From assembly GCA_037443205.1 (NCBI GenBank), contig JBBIOU010000043.1, positions 1-7,246 on the forward strand: a DNA stretch of 7,246 nucleotides, given 5' to 3'. Below the pieces are notes generated by a model, which was not told the origin of the DNA, ran no database searches, and was given only the letters and a program-made list of their open reading frames with translations. Of this stretch, positions 1 to 5,823 are shown piece by piece. The translations under genes were made by a program, and so were the position numbers. This DNA is from JBBIOU01 sp037443205. Lineage in GTDB: Bacteria > Bacteroidota > Bacteroidia > Flavobacteriales_D > UBA2798. The first letter of the stretch is position 1, and each line of letters opens with the position of its first letter.

Positions 1-1
1 T

Positions 2-79
2 TGCGTGAAAACAAACAGTAAATACAATCAAGCATTTGCGGTTAGATGTGGTGGGTATGATGTTATCAAAATAAAATAA
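2..79 (+). CDS. C-terminal end of a FISUMP-like protein (5' partial)
   Basis: The window opens inside a reading frame whose last 25 codons end in ...AFAVRCGGYDVIKIK before TAA at 77-79. The AFAVRC stretch matches the terminal motif of the FISUMP family (Fibrobacter succinogenes major paralogous domain), and the complete FISUMP protein in this window ends in GFSVRCIKK. I infer that this is the tail of a second FISUMP protein. By its position at the end of a unit closed by a terminator, it may be the immunity gene of a preceding Rhs cassette outside the window. Only 25 residues are visible, so the family call rests on one short motif. Confidence 0.5.
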   Translation, partial: CVKTNSKYNQAFAVRCGGYDVIKIK

Positions 80-100
80 GAGTGTTTAAATGAATAACCA

Positions 101-127
101 AAGCCCCGAACTTGTCGGGGCTTTTTT
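101..127 (+). terminator. Rho-independent terminator after the first gene
   Basis: AAGCCCCGA (101-109) pairs perfectly with TCGGGGCTT (115-123) around a 5-nt loop, and the run of T's extends to 127. It lies 22 bp after the stop of the partial FISUMP-like gene and closes that unit before the long gene-free stretch. Confidence 0.85.
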
Positions 128-251
128 CTGCCCATTTTCGTCCGTTTTCCCCTTTCCTGCCCCTGCAATCCAAAAAAGTTTTCCATAATTAGGATTTTGC
201 TCTTAAACCCCTCCACCTTTCACCCCGCATATCAGAGCAGGCGATTTTTTG

Positions 252-269
252 CCCCGATAGCTATCGGGG
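252..269. repeat. Perfect 18-bp palindrome
   Basis: CCCCGATAGCTATCGGGG is a perfect palindrome with no loop. It is not followed by a T-run on the + strand. Palindromes of this kind are common between genes in Bacteroidota, from general knowledge. It could be a protein-binding site or the remnant of a terminator; the sequence does not decide between them. Confidence 0.55.
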
Positions 270-300
270 TTAGTGGTAAATTTGTTTTTTTGTTATAATC

Positions 301-340
301 CGGCCTATTTTCATGGAGTGTAATTTACGAAGCGGAATGC
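301..340. repeat. Intergenic repeat, copy A
   Basis: This 40-bp block (starts CGGCCTATTTTCATG, ends TTTACGAAGCGGAATGC) recurs at 2573-2612 with 38 of 40 identical bases; the two differences lie at the 16th and 18th positions. Both copies sit between an upstream immunity-type gene and the next Rhs tip, and both are followed by a TTACTTT-type hairpin. It reads as a dispersed intergenic element marking cassette boundaries. No open reading frame is associated with it. Confidence 0.85.
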
Positions 341-398
341 TGGAAAAAGAAAGATAAGTAATTTTATTTACTATTTTTCTGCTAATGTATATTTTACC

Positions 399-433
399 TT
401 ACTTTCTTTTGTCTTAGAAACAAAAGAAAGTAA
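399..433. repeat. 14-bp stem hairpin of repeat copy A
   Basis: TTACTTTCTTTTGT (399-412) pairs perfectly with ACAAAAGAAAGTAA (420-433) around a 7-nt loop. There is no GC-rich stem or T-run, so it does not look like an ordinary terminator. GTCTT (411-415) can instead pair with AAGAC (447-451), giving an alternative fold. A related hairpin lies at 2720-2749 after copy B of the 40-bp repeat. Confidence 0.75.
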
Positions 434-474
434 CAAAGAAAAGTTCAAGACGCAAATAATCTTCAGCGCGCTCT

Positions 475-523
475 AAAAACTTCTTAACGCAAATGCATTA
501 CATCTGCATTTGCTAAAGTTTTT
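475..523. repeat. Large imperfect hairpin
   Basis: The inner stem GCAAATGCA (489-497) pairs with TGCATTTGC (505-513) around a 7-nt loop. The outer stem AAAAACTT (475-482) pairs with AAGTTTTT (516-523), with an asymmetric internal loop between the two stems. The inner left arm can also pair with GCATTTGCGT at 545-554, so two folds compete. No gene is seen here. With the neighbouring repeats, this stretch (80-639) holds structure but no supportable coding region. Confidence 0.6.
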
Positions 524-576
524 ATTCACGCTATGCACACGCCCGCATTTGCGTCATGCTTACGCGCTTTAAAAAC

Positions 577-602
577 CTCTGTGTTACTCTGTGCTCTCTG
601 TG
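577..602. repeat. CTCTGTG triplet direct repeat
   Basis: The heptamer CTCTGTG occurs three times, at 577-583, 587-593 and 596-602, spaced 10 and 9 bp apart. This is about one helical turn, placing the copies on one face of the DNA. It ends 37 bp before the start codon of the first Rhs tip and 16 bp before the candidate promoter -7 motif. It could be an activator site, or a generic intergenic repeat of this lineage. Confidence 0.5.
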
Positions 603-618
603 GTTTAAAAATTTTCCT

Positions 619-626
619 TAAATTTG
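619..626 (+). promoter_or_regulatory. Candidate -7 promoter element of Rhs tip 1
   Basis: TAAATTTG matches the Bacteroidota -7 consensus TAnnTTTG exactly and lies 13 bp before the ATG at 640. No clear TTTG -33 element is present at the usual distance, so the match may be chance in AT-rich DNA. The same kind of motif precedes the other two tips. Confidence 0.35.
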
Positions 627-639
627 GCTAAACAGTTTA

Positions 640-1566
640 ATGACGAGCAAAACATATATAACCAATTACTCTCCCTTTGGCGTCCTCCTAGAAAACCGCA
701 ATTTTACAAGTGAGAAGTATAGGTATGGGTTTCAGGGGCAGGAGAGGGATGACGAAATTGCCGGTAATGGAAATTCATATACTGCGGAATTTTGGCAGTA
801 TGATCCGAGGCTGGGGCGGAGGTGGGATTTGGATCCAGTTATTAAGATTCATGAATCATCTTATGCTGTATTTGCAAATAATCCTATATGGTTTGTAGAT
901 ATAAATGGTTTAGATACTGTTGAAGTATTTAAAAATTCAGGAAAAATAAATAATTATATAAAAACTGATAAAGGAGATGATGTGTTCTATTTTGTTTCAA
1001 AAGATAAGAGTCGAAATATAGTAAGAGGCGAGCAAAAAACATTTAAAGAAGGAACTATTTTAGATATTAGAAAAGGAGAAGGAAAAGGAGGATCGGATAT
1101 TTATAAATTACGTGGTGATGAAAACTCTCAAGAACTTTTTGAATGGTACGCAAACAATATTAAAGTTGAGTTTAGTTTATTTAAAACTGGGGAAAAAGGC
1201 GAGTCGGGTTTGAATTTTATAACTACTTCTCATGAAAAAATTACAGATAGAGGTGCACGTTGGCTTTTTGATACACAATTAAAATATGGTTATACAATTA
1301 GGGAGCATATTCACAATCATCCAAGTAATTCATCTAATCCATCAGGAGCTTGGGATAATGATGAAACAGTTAAAAAAGCTGGTGAATGGGGTGATGTATG
1401 GTTTGCTAATCATGTATATTATAACAAAAAGGGACTAGGCACAACAGTGTTTAAAATATATACTTCAAAGGATGGCAAATATCGTACATACAATAAAAAC
1501 ACGAGACTAGATAAGCCTATACCAAAAACATTACCTACATTTACTATTACAACAAAGAAAAAATAA
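640..1566 (+). CDS. Orphan Rhs C-terminal tip with JAB-like metalloprotease toxin domain
   Basis: This 308-aa protein has two parts. Residues ~10-67 are the end of a Bacteroidota Rhs core, from YSPFG through RYGFQGQERDDE to DPRLGR, followed by an NNPIWFVDINGLD linker. From ~residue 75 it is a variable toxin domain. This resembles the JAB-like toxin 1 family of polymorphic toxins: E177 (VEFSLFK), a TTSHEK stretch, then the metal-ligand set H225-x-H227-P, S235 and D239. The canonical JAMM spacing is S-x2-D, but here it is S-x3-D. The likely activity is a zinc-dependent isopeptidase or protease; substrate unknown. Full-length Rhs proteins exceed 1,000 residues. This one lacks a signal peptide, N-terminus and repeat body, so it is an orphan tip. 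ATG 640 is the first start after an in-frame stop at 619-621. Rhs identity is certain, the toxin call likely. Confidence 0.85.
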   Translation: MTSKTYITNYSPFGVLLENRNFTSEKYRYGFQGQERDDEIAGNGNSYTAEFWQYDPRLGRRWDLDPVIKIHESSYAVFANNPIWFVDINGLDTVEVFKNSGKINNYIKTDKGDDVFYFVSKDKSRNIVRGEQKTFKEGTILDIRKGEGKGGSDIYKLRGDENSQELFEWYANNIKVEFSLFKTGEKGESGLNFITTSHEKITDRGARWLFDTQLKYGYTIREHIHNHPSNSSNPSGAWDNDETVKKAGEWGDVWFANHVYYNKKGLGTTVFKIYTSKDGKYRTYNKNTRLDKPIPKTLPTFTITTKKK

Positions 1567-1575
1567 GTAAATAAT

Positions 1576-2442
1576 ATGTGGTATATATTTTCATTCAAAT
1601 TTTACATTTTTATCCTTATGAGTTTTGTGTCATGCGTAAATTATGATAATGCAGAACAAGTTATGAATCATAATAAAAATGATAGTTTACAGATGCAAGA
1701 GAACGATTTTAAATATGATACTGTAATAATTGGCAAGCATGTTTGGATGACAAAAAATTTAGATGTTTGTGTTTTTAGAAATGGAGATACAATATTTCAT
1801 GCAAAAACGAATGAAGAGTGGATTAATGCTGCCAAAAATAAAAGACCTGCATGGTGTTATTATGGCAACAACGAGATAAATCAAATAACCAATGTAGAGG
1901 AACTGGCTCAAGGTATGGTTGAATTTAGAAAACAAAAATTTAGGCATGAAGAAGTACCTTATGATACCAGTGAGCTAACGATTGAAAAGGCGAGAGAGTT
2001 TTACGAAAAACAAAACAAAAGTATAATAGATTGCAGGAAATTATATAATTGGTATGCCGTAAATGACCCCAGAGGTTTATCTCCGGAAGGATGGACTATT
2101 CCAACAAGAGATGATTTTGAGCAACTTAAAAAACATTATGGTAATCCTTGGCGTGTAAATTTCACATTAGAGTTTTTAAACAAATATTGGGATGGAGTTA
2201 ATGAAAACGGATTTAATGCATGTCCATGTGGAAAACGACTTGAAAATGGTAATTTTGAGGGTTTGACCAGTTTAGCTGTATTTTGGACAAATACGTCTAA
2301 AGATGATAATAATGCATATGTTTTATCAATATTTCCTTCTGGTGGTGTCGGAGTTGCTGGTGATGCCTATACAAATGGTATATTTCCAGATGATTACAGA
2401 AATAAAGGAAACGGTTTTTCTGTACGCTGTATAAAAAAATAA
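1576..2442 (+). CDS. FISUMP-domain lipoprotein, putative immunity protein to the JAB-like toxin
   Basis: This is a 288-aa protein. Residues 1-21 form a hydrophobic signal ending in SFVSC, a plausible lipobox, so an exported lipoprotein is predicted. From ~residue 48 the FISUMP pattern is visible: VIIGKHVWMTKNLDV, FRNGD, a TNEEW/PAWCYYGNN stretch, KLYNWYAVNDPRGL, PEGWTIPTRDDF, a glycine-rich C-terminal section and the terminal GFSVRC. Known FISUMP proteins are mostly of unknown function. The gene starts 9 bp after the toxin stop, with no promoter or terminator between, which is the position of an immunity gene. I infer that it neutralises the preceding toxin in the envelope. ATG 1576 is preferred because the next ATG (1618) would remove most of the signal peptide. 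The domain is well supported; the immunity role comes from position only. Confidence 0.8.
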   Translation: MWYIFSFKFYIFILMSFVSCVNYDNAEQVMNHNKNDSLQMQENDFKYDTVIIGKHVWMTKNLDVCVFRNGDTIFHAKTNEEWINAAKNKRPAWCYYGNNEINQITNVEELAQGMVEFRKQKFRHEEVPYDTSELTIEKAREFYEKQNKSIIDCRKLYNWYAVNDPRGLSPEGWTIPTRDDFEQLKKHYGNPWRVNFTLEFLNKYWDGVNENGFNACPCGKRLENGNFEGLTSLAVFWTNTSKDDNNAYVLSIFPSGGVGVAGDAYTNGIFPDDYRNKGNGFSVRCIKK

Positions 2443-2572
2443 AATCAAGTCGCAATATTCAAAGTATTAGTAAGGGTATCTTTAAGTTTTTCATTAGTAA
2501 CAACAGTATCACTCTACATTTTACGAGTTTTTGAGAATTATGAGCAACAAATTAAGTGTTTCATTATATCCC

Positions 2573-2612
2573 CGGCCTATTTTCATGTAATGTAATTTAC
2601 GAAGCGGAATGC
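2573..2612. repeat. Intergenic repeat, copy B
   Basis: This is the second copy of the 40-bp block at 301-340 (38/40 identical). It lies 131 bp after the FISUMP gene and 200 bp before Rhs tip 2. I see no gene in the 370-bp stretch 2443-2812. Its first ~120 bp hold nothing I recognise, and the rest is this repeat plus the inverted repeats listed separately. Confidence 0.85.
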
Positions 2613-2617
2613 GGGGC

Positions 2618-2678
2618 ACCCAAAGAGAAGTTCCGCAGCGTGCAGCAAGGAAATCACTCTTTGGGTCGCAATGCTGCG
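2618..2678. repeat. Interleaved inverted repeats (possible pseudoknot)
   Basis: ACCCAAAGAG (2618-2627) is a perfect inverted repeat of CTCTTTGGGT (2657-2666). CGCAGC (2634-2639) is a perfect inverted repeat of GCTGCG (2673-2678). The arms interleave (A-B-A'-B'), so transcribed RNA could form an H-type pseudoknot rather than two nested hairpins. Nothing equivalent follows repeat copy A. Confidence 0.5.
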
Positions 2679-2705
2679 AGTAAATTATATGGAATGAAAA
2701 TCAGC

Positions 2706-2749
2706 CTTGACTTCTTTTGTTACTTTTCTTTGTCAAGAAAGAAAAGTAA
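2706..2749. repeat. Hairpin of repeat copy B with competing fold
   Basis: TTACTTTTCTTT (2720-2731) pairs perfectly with AAAGAAAAGTAA (2738-2749) around the loop GTCAAG. That loop is itself complementary to CTTGAC at 2706-2711, so the two folds exclude each other. The hairpin resembles the one at 399-433 in sequence, so the two intergenic regions share a composite repeat. Confidence 0.65.
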
Positions 2750-2790
2750 AAAAATACAACGTATCAATTTAAACTAAATTACATTTTTTT

Positions 2791-2798
2791 TATATTTG
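2791..2798 (+). promoter_or_regulatory. Candidate -7 promoter element of Rhs tip 2
   Basis: TATATTTG is an exact match to TAnnTTTG and lies 14 bp before the ATG at 2813. No convincing -33 TTTG is seen upstream. The position matches that of the motif before tip 1. Confidence 0.35.
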
Positions 2799-2812
2799 GG
2801 TGATTACTACAC

Positions 2813-4024
2813 ATGTTATACAAACAAAAACACATATACGGCAGTTCGCGCGTGGGTATGGATGTGGCAGAAAAAAATATGATAAGCACAAGCGTAACCG
2901 TGCAGTCGTTTTACTGCGAGTCGGGCAAAAAACAATACGAATTATCTAATCATTTAGGTAATGTGCTTACAGTGATTACGGATAAGAAAATTCCAATAGA
3001 AAACTCATTGGTTTCCGGAGAAGTTGCATATTTTGAAGCTGAAATATTAACGGCCTCTGACTACTCTCCATTTGGAACGATTTTAGAGAATAGAGATTAT
3101 ACTTCCGAAAAATACCGCTATGGTTTTCAAAATCAGGAGCGTGATGATGAATTGAAAGACAATGGGAATTCGATTAATTTCACATATAGAATGCATGACC
3201 CGAGGTTGGGGAGGTTTTTTAGTGTGGATCCTGTTAGTAATGAATATCCATATAACAGCTGTTATGCGTTTAGCGAAAATAGGGTGATTGATGGAGTTGA
3301 GTTGGAGGGGTTGGAGGTGGTTCATATTTCAGACAAAATTTCACAATATGCAACTCAAGTACTTCAAGTTATTAAATCTAGTGAATATTTATCTAGTTTA
3401 ACTTTTGAAAGAGAAGACGTGGCAGAAAGAGCCGAAAAAGATAGAATTTTAATCATGGATGGTAAGCTTGGTACTTATGGTAAAAAAGTCCAATTGATTG
3501 ATATTACTACTAAAGCAAAAAATTTAAATAATACTAAAAATAATTCTTCCATAGATTTAAAATTAATGCAAAAAAGAAAAAATGATATTAGTTCTTTAGA
3601 AGAAGCAGGCATATCAGATATCAATATGGTTGAAAAATATGGTGGAGGAAATAAAAACACTTTTGCTATTGTATTAGATATTGAACAAATAAAGAAACTA
3701 AATAAAGAAAATGATTTTTTAGTAGATTTAACCATGACATTTATGCATGAATTAATTGCTCATTATTATGAAAAAGTATCTTCTGATGATAATGAGGTAA
3801 AGGATCATCTTAAATTTTATGGCATTAATGAAAAAGATCCTTATAAAAATAAATTTTATACTAAAAAAGAGATTGATGGGATCTTAGGTAAATATGGAAA
3901 GTCTTATTCTCCAACTAGATATGATCCCGAAAGCCCAGCTGGAAAAATATATAAAGCCATAAAAGATGCTGTTAATAAAATCAATTCAGAAAAAAATGAT
4001 AATAAAAGCCCTGATAAAAATTAA
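2813..4024 (+). CDS. Orphan Rhs C-terminal tip with HExxH zincin-like toxin domain
   Basis: This 403-aa protein starts further up the Rhs core than the first tip. It has IYGSSRVGMD near residue 10, ELSNHLGNVLTVITDKK around 43-59, then YSPFG at 84 through DPRLGR to ~141, and the AFSENRVIDGVELEGLE junction. The rest has no Rhs similarity and contains H312-E313-L-I-A-H317, a zinc metallopeptidase HExxH motif. H332, in DHLKFYG 15 residues later, is a candidate third ligand. The likely activity is a zinc-dependent protease; substrate unknown and no named family recognised. The C-terminus is lysine/aspartate-rich and overlaps the next gene by 29 nt. A TGA at 2801-2803 limits the start to ATG 2813 or nearby non-ATG codons. 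Compared with tip 1, 38 of 58 core residues match, so the copies are not recent duplicates. HExxH alone occurs by chance, but the flanking sequence supports it. Confidence 0.8.
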   Translation: MLYKQKHIYGSSRVGMDVAEKNMISTSVTVQSFYCESGKKQYELSNHLGNVLTVITDKKIPIENSLVSGEVAYFEAEILTASDYSPFGTILENRDYTSEKYRYGFQNQERDDELKDNGNSINFTYRMHDPRLGRFFSVDPVSNEYPYNSCYAFSENRVIDGVELEGLEVVHISDKISQYATQVLQVIKSSEYLSSLTFEREDVAERAEKDRILIMDGKLGTYGKKVQLIDITTKAKNLNNTKNNSSIDLKLMQKRKNDISSLEEAGISDINMVEKYGGGNKNTFAIVLDIEQIKKLNKENDFLVDLTMTFMHELIAHYYEKVSSDDNEVKDHLKFYGINEKDPYKNKFYTKKEIDGILGKYGKSYSPTRYDPESPAGKIYKAIKDAVNKINSEKNDNKSPDKN

Positions 4025-4679
4025 TATAATATTTCTTTTTTTTAGCTCTTGCACGCAAAGGTCAAATATAGAAAGTGACATTCAAATTGAATATAGCTAT
4101 TATGAGGATAACCCTACTTATTATACAATATACAGCAAAGCGAGTAATATGTGCGAAGATTTTAATTGTGATAACTTGTGTTATTTTGTTGGTCATATTA
4201 AGTTAATTAATAATTTATATTATGTAAATTATTATAATACATTTTTACCTGAGCCATATGTATTATCATTATGTAATTTTATTTTCTTTGATCCAAACTT
4301 AAAAGTAGGAGATAGTATTATTAATGAATATATATTAGATGTACTAACTAATGATACAGTTATACAACAGCAAATTGTTCTCAAAAATGAATTTTCGAAT
4401 AATCAATATATATTATTTAGTCAAAAATTTTATCGAGATTTTTATTTTTTTAACAATACCATTGGATGTTTAATAATTTACAATGAAAATACTGACCAGA
4501 AATATGTAGATGAATACTATAACGAATATATTAAATTATATTTTTTGTATAATGTATTAACAAAAAATATAACACATGTTGCGACTATTAATGAACAATA
4601 TTCAGACTTTTGCCCTTATTATAGTTATAACAGTTTTGAATTTAATAAATATGAAATATTATTGAAATATTGTAAATAA
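3996..4679 (+). CDS. Small lipoprotein of unknown family, putative immunity protein to the zincin-like toxin
   Basis: I do not recognise the family. From ATG 3996 the protein is 227 aa with a textbook lipoprotein signal: a lysine-rich start (MIIKALIKIN), the hydrophobic core IIFLFF, and SSC as lipobox, giving a mature N-terminus at the cysteine. The frame is open further up to ATG 3966, but that start would put ten extra polar residues before the signal, so 3996 is preferred. The mature part is rich in Tyr, Asn, Phe and Ile, and has several cysteines (for example CEDFNCDNLC near residues 49-58). The gene overlaps the toxin by 29 nt and is strikingly AT-rich, more so than its neighbours, which suggests recent acquisition of the cassette. 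The overlap and position imply immunity to the preceding toxin; the surface or periplasmic location suggests where that toxin acts. Confidence 0.75.
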   Translation: MIIKALIKINIIFLFFSSCTQRSNIESDIQIEYSYYEDNPTYYTIYSKASNMCEDFNCDNLCYFVGHIKLINNLYYVNYYNTFLPEPYVLSLCNFIFFDPNLKVGDSIINEYILDVLTNDTVIQQQIVLKNEFSNNQYILFSQKFYRDFYFFNNTIGCLIIYNENTDQKYVDEYYNEYIKLYFLYNVLTKNITHVATINEQYSDFCPYYSYNSFEFNKYEILLKYCK

Positions 4680-4688
4680 AAGAAGTAA

Positions 4689-4718
4689 TTGACACATCGA
4701 ATTTTATTCGTAAATTAG
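4689..4718 (+). promoter_or_regulatory. Candidate promoter of Rhs tip 3
   Basis: TTG at 4689-4691 and TAAATTAG at 4711-4718 are separated by 19 bp. This fits the Bacteroidota -33/-7 layout, with one mismatch to TAnnTTTG. It lies in the 76-bp gap between the lipoprotein gene and the third tip, where no terminator is visible, so read-through from upstream is equally possible. Confidence 0.3.
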
Positions 4719-4755
4719 GCATGAAAATTATTCATTTACAAACTATATAGGAAAA

Positions 4756-5823
4756 GTGTTAGCTGTAGTATGCGACAAAAAACAAGTTGTAGAAAGCACC
4801 ACCACCACCGGCACAGTTGATTATTTTGTGGTAGAGATTTTAAGCGCAAGTGATTATTCTCCCTTTGGAGTGCAGTTGCAAAACAGAGAGTTCACTTCAG
4901 CAAAGTATCGTTATGGTGCAGGAGGACAAGAGAAAGTAGACGAGATAAGCGGCTCCGGAAACCACTATACAGCCCTGTTTTGGGAAATGGATCCGAGATT
5001 AGGCAGACGTTGGAATGTTGACCCACTGGCTCATCTTCGGGAATCCTTATCACCGTACAATTATTGCAGCAACAACCCTATTTTAAGAGTTGACCCGACA
5101 GGGGCTTTAGATGGAGATTATTACAATTATGACGGTACTTATTTAGGTTCTGATGGAATCAATGACGATAAAGTTTATGTAGTAAACAGCATTGACCCTG
5201 AAACAGCATCAAAGGGAATGTCCAGTTCAGATTTGTTAGCTCTTAGAGACAAAGATTTTCACGCAGGTTCAACAGATCCGTCAGCAACATTATTGCCTAT
5301 TAAGCATTCAGAGTTTAAAGCAATAGCAGGTACAATTTATGCGGAGGGAACACCTTGGAACCTTTCTTTTGAAGAAGCTGCAGGAATTTATTCGGTAATG
5401 AGAAATCGTGCAAATGCTTCAGGTAAATCTGTTTTTGATATTGCCGGAGGCGGTGGAATTTATGGTTGGTCTGAGCGAGATAAAATAAGTTTATCAGGAG
5501 CACATCAACCGTCTGTTAAAAATGCGTTTAGAGGTACAATAGAGGGGTTAACCAATAGTAAAGATTATTCAGGAGGTGGATTTTATTGGCACGGTTCAGA
5601 CTTTGCTAAAACAACAAAAGGTTCAACCGTTCATGAGAGTTTTTACAAGGTAGGATTCAATTTTACAAATTCAGGCCATGATATTTGGAATTTAGGAAGC
5701 GTTAAATCTGGGAATAGTGGTTGGGATTACAAGTACCAATCAACAGGAGCGGCAGGACAAACAACGTTTATGAAACTAACTGACGAATGGATTAAAGCCA
5801 ATAAATTCAAAGGAAAATGGTGA
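4756..5823 (+). CDS. Orphan Rhs C-terminal tip with SleB-like cell-wall hydrolase toxin domain
   Basis: This 355-aa protein starts with Rhs core: VLAVVCDKK near the start, YSPFG at 34, RYGAGGQEKVDE, then DPRLGR to ~91 and the NYCSNNPILRVDPTGA junction. Core-like sequence continues upstream of GTG 4756 (a TNYIGK stretch from ~4738) to a stop at 4711-4713. The true start is therefore uncertain; GTG 4756 is the first usual start codon. After a GDYYNYDGTYLGSDG linker, residues ~188-240 (IAGTIYAEGTPW, EEAAGIYSVMRNRAN, GGIYGW) resemble SleB-type hydrolases, which cut peptidoglycan in germination and cell-wall turnover. E197 in YAEG fits the conserved acidic residue of that family. The C-terminus has YKYQSTGAAGQTTF. 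A murein-hydrolase toxin would act in the periplasm, agreeing with the exported protein encoded next. Family assignment is by motif only. Confidence 0.8.
   Translation: MLAVVCDKKQVVESTTTTGTVDYFVVEILSASDYSPFGVQLQNREFTSAKYRYGAGGQEKVDEISGSGNHYTALFWEMDPRLGRRWNVDPLAHLRESLSPYNYCSNNPILRVDPTGALDGDYYNYDGTYLGSDGINDDKVYVVNSIDPETASKGMSSSDLLALRDKDFHAGSTDPSATLLPIKHSEFKAIAGTIYAEGTPWNLSFEEAAGIYSVMRNRANASGKSVFDIAGGGGIYGWSERDKISLSGAHQPSVKNAFRGTIEGLTNSKDYSGGGFYWHGSDFAKTTKGSTVHESFYKVGFNFTNSGHDIWNLGSVKSGNSGWDYKYQSTGAAGQTTFMKLTDEWIKANKFKGKW

Noticed and set aside
28..216. 62-codon open frame on the minus strand
   Set aside because: It runs through the terminator hairpin and the end of the FISUMP-like gene and has no domain-like content beyond a short QGQER match, which is noted separately.
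252..269. Palindrome as a transcription terminator
   Set aside because: No loop and no following T-run on the + strand, so it was kept as a repeat only.
1303..1356. HNH endonuclease reading of HIHNHP in tip 1
   Set aside because: The spacing H-x-H-P followed by a serine and aspartate, the upstream VEFS glutamate, and the TTSHEK stretch fit a JAB/JAMM metalloprotease better than an HNH nuclease.
2461..2520. Possible antisense peptide ending in TLNIAT
   Set aside because: A stop codon lies just upstream in the same frame, leaving about 22 codons with no start, too short to support.
301..2749. Insertion sequence or CRISPR array based on the repeats
   Set aside because: There are only two copies of the 40-bp block, no regular spacing, no transposase gene and no terminal inverted repeats enclosing a cassette.
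3083..3735. Minus-strand open frames inside tip 2
   Set aside because: They are mirror frames of a clear Rhs-toxin gene with low-complexity content and no start context.
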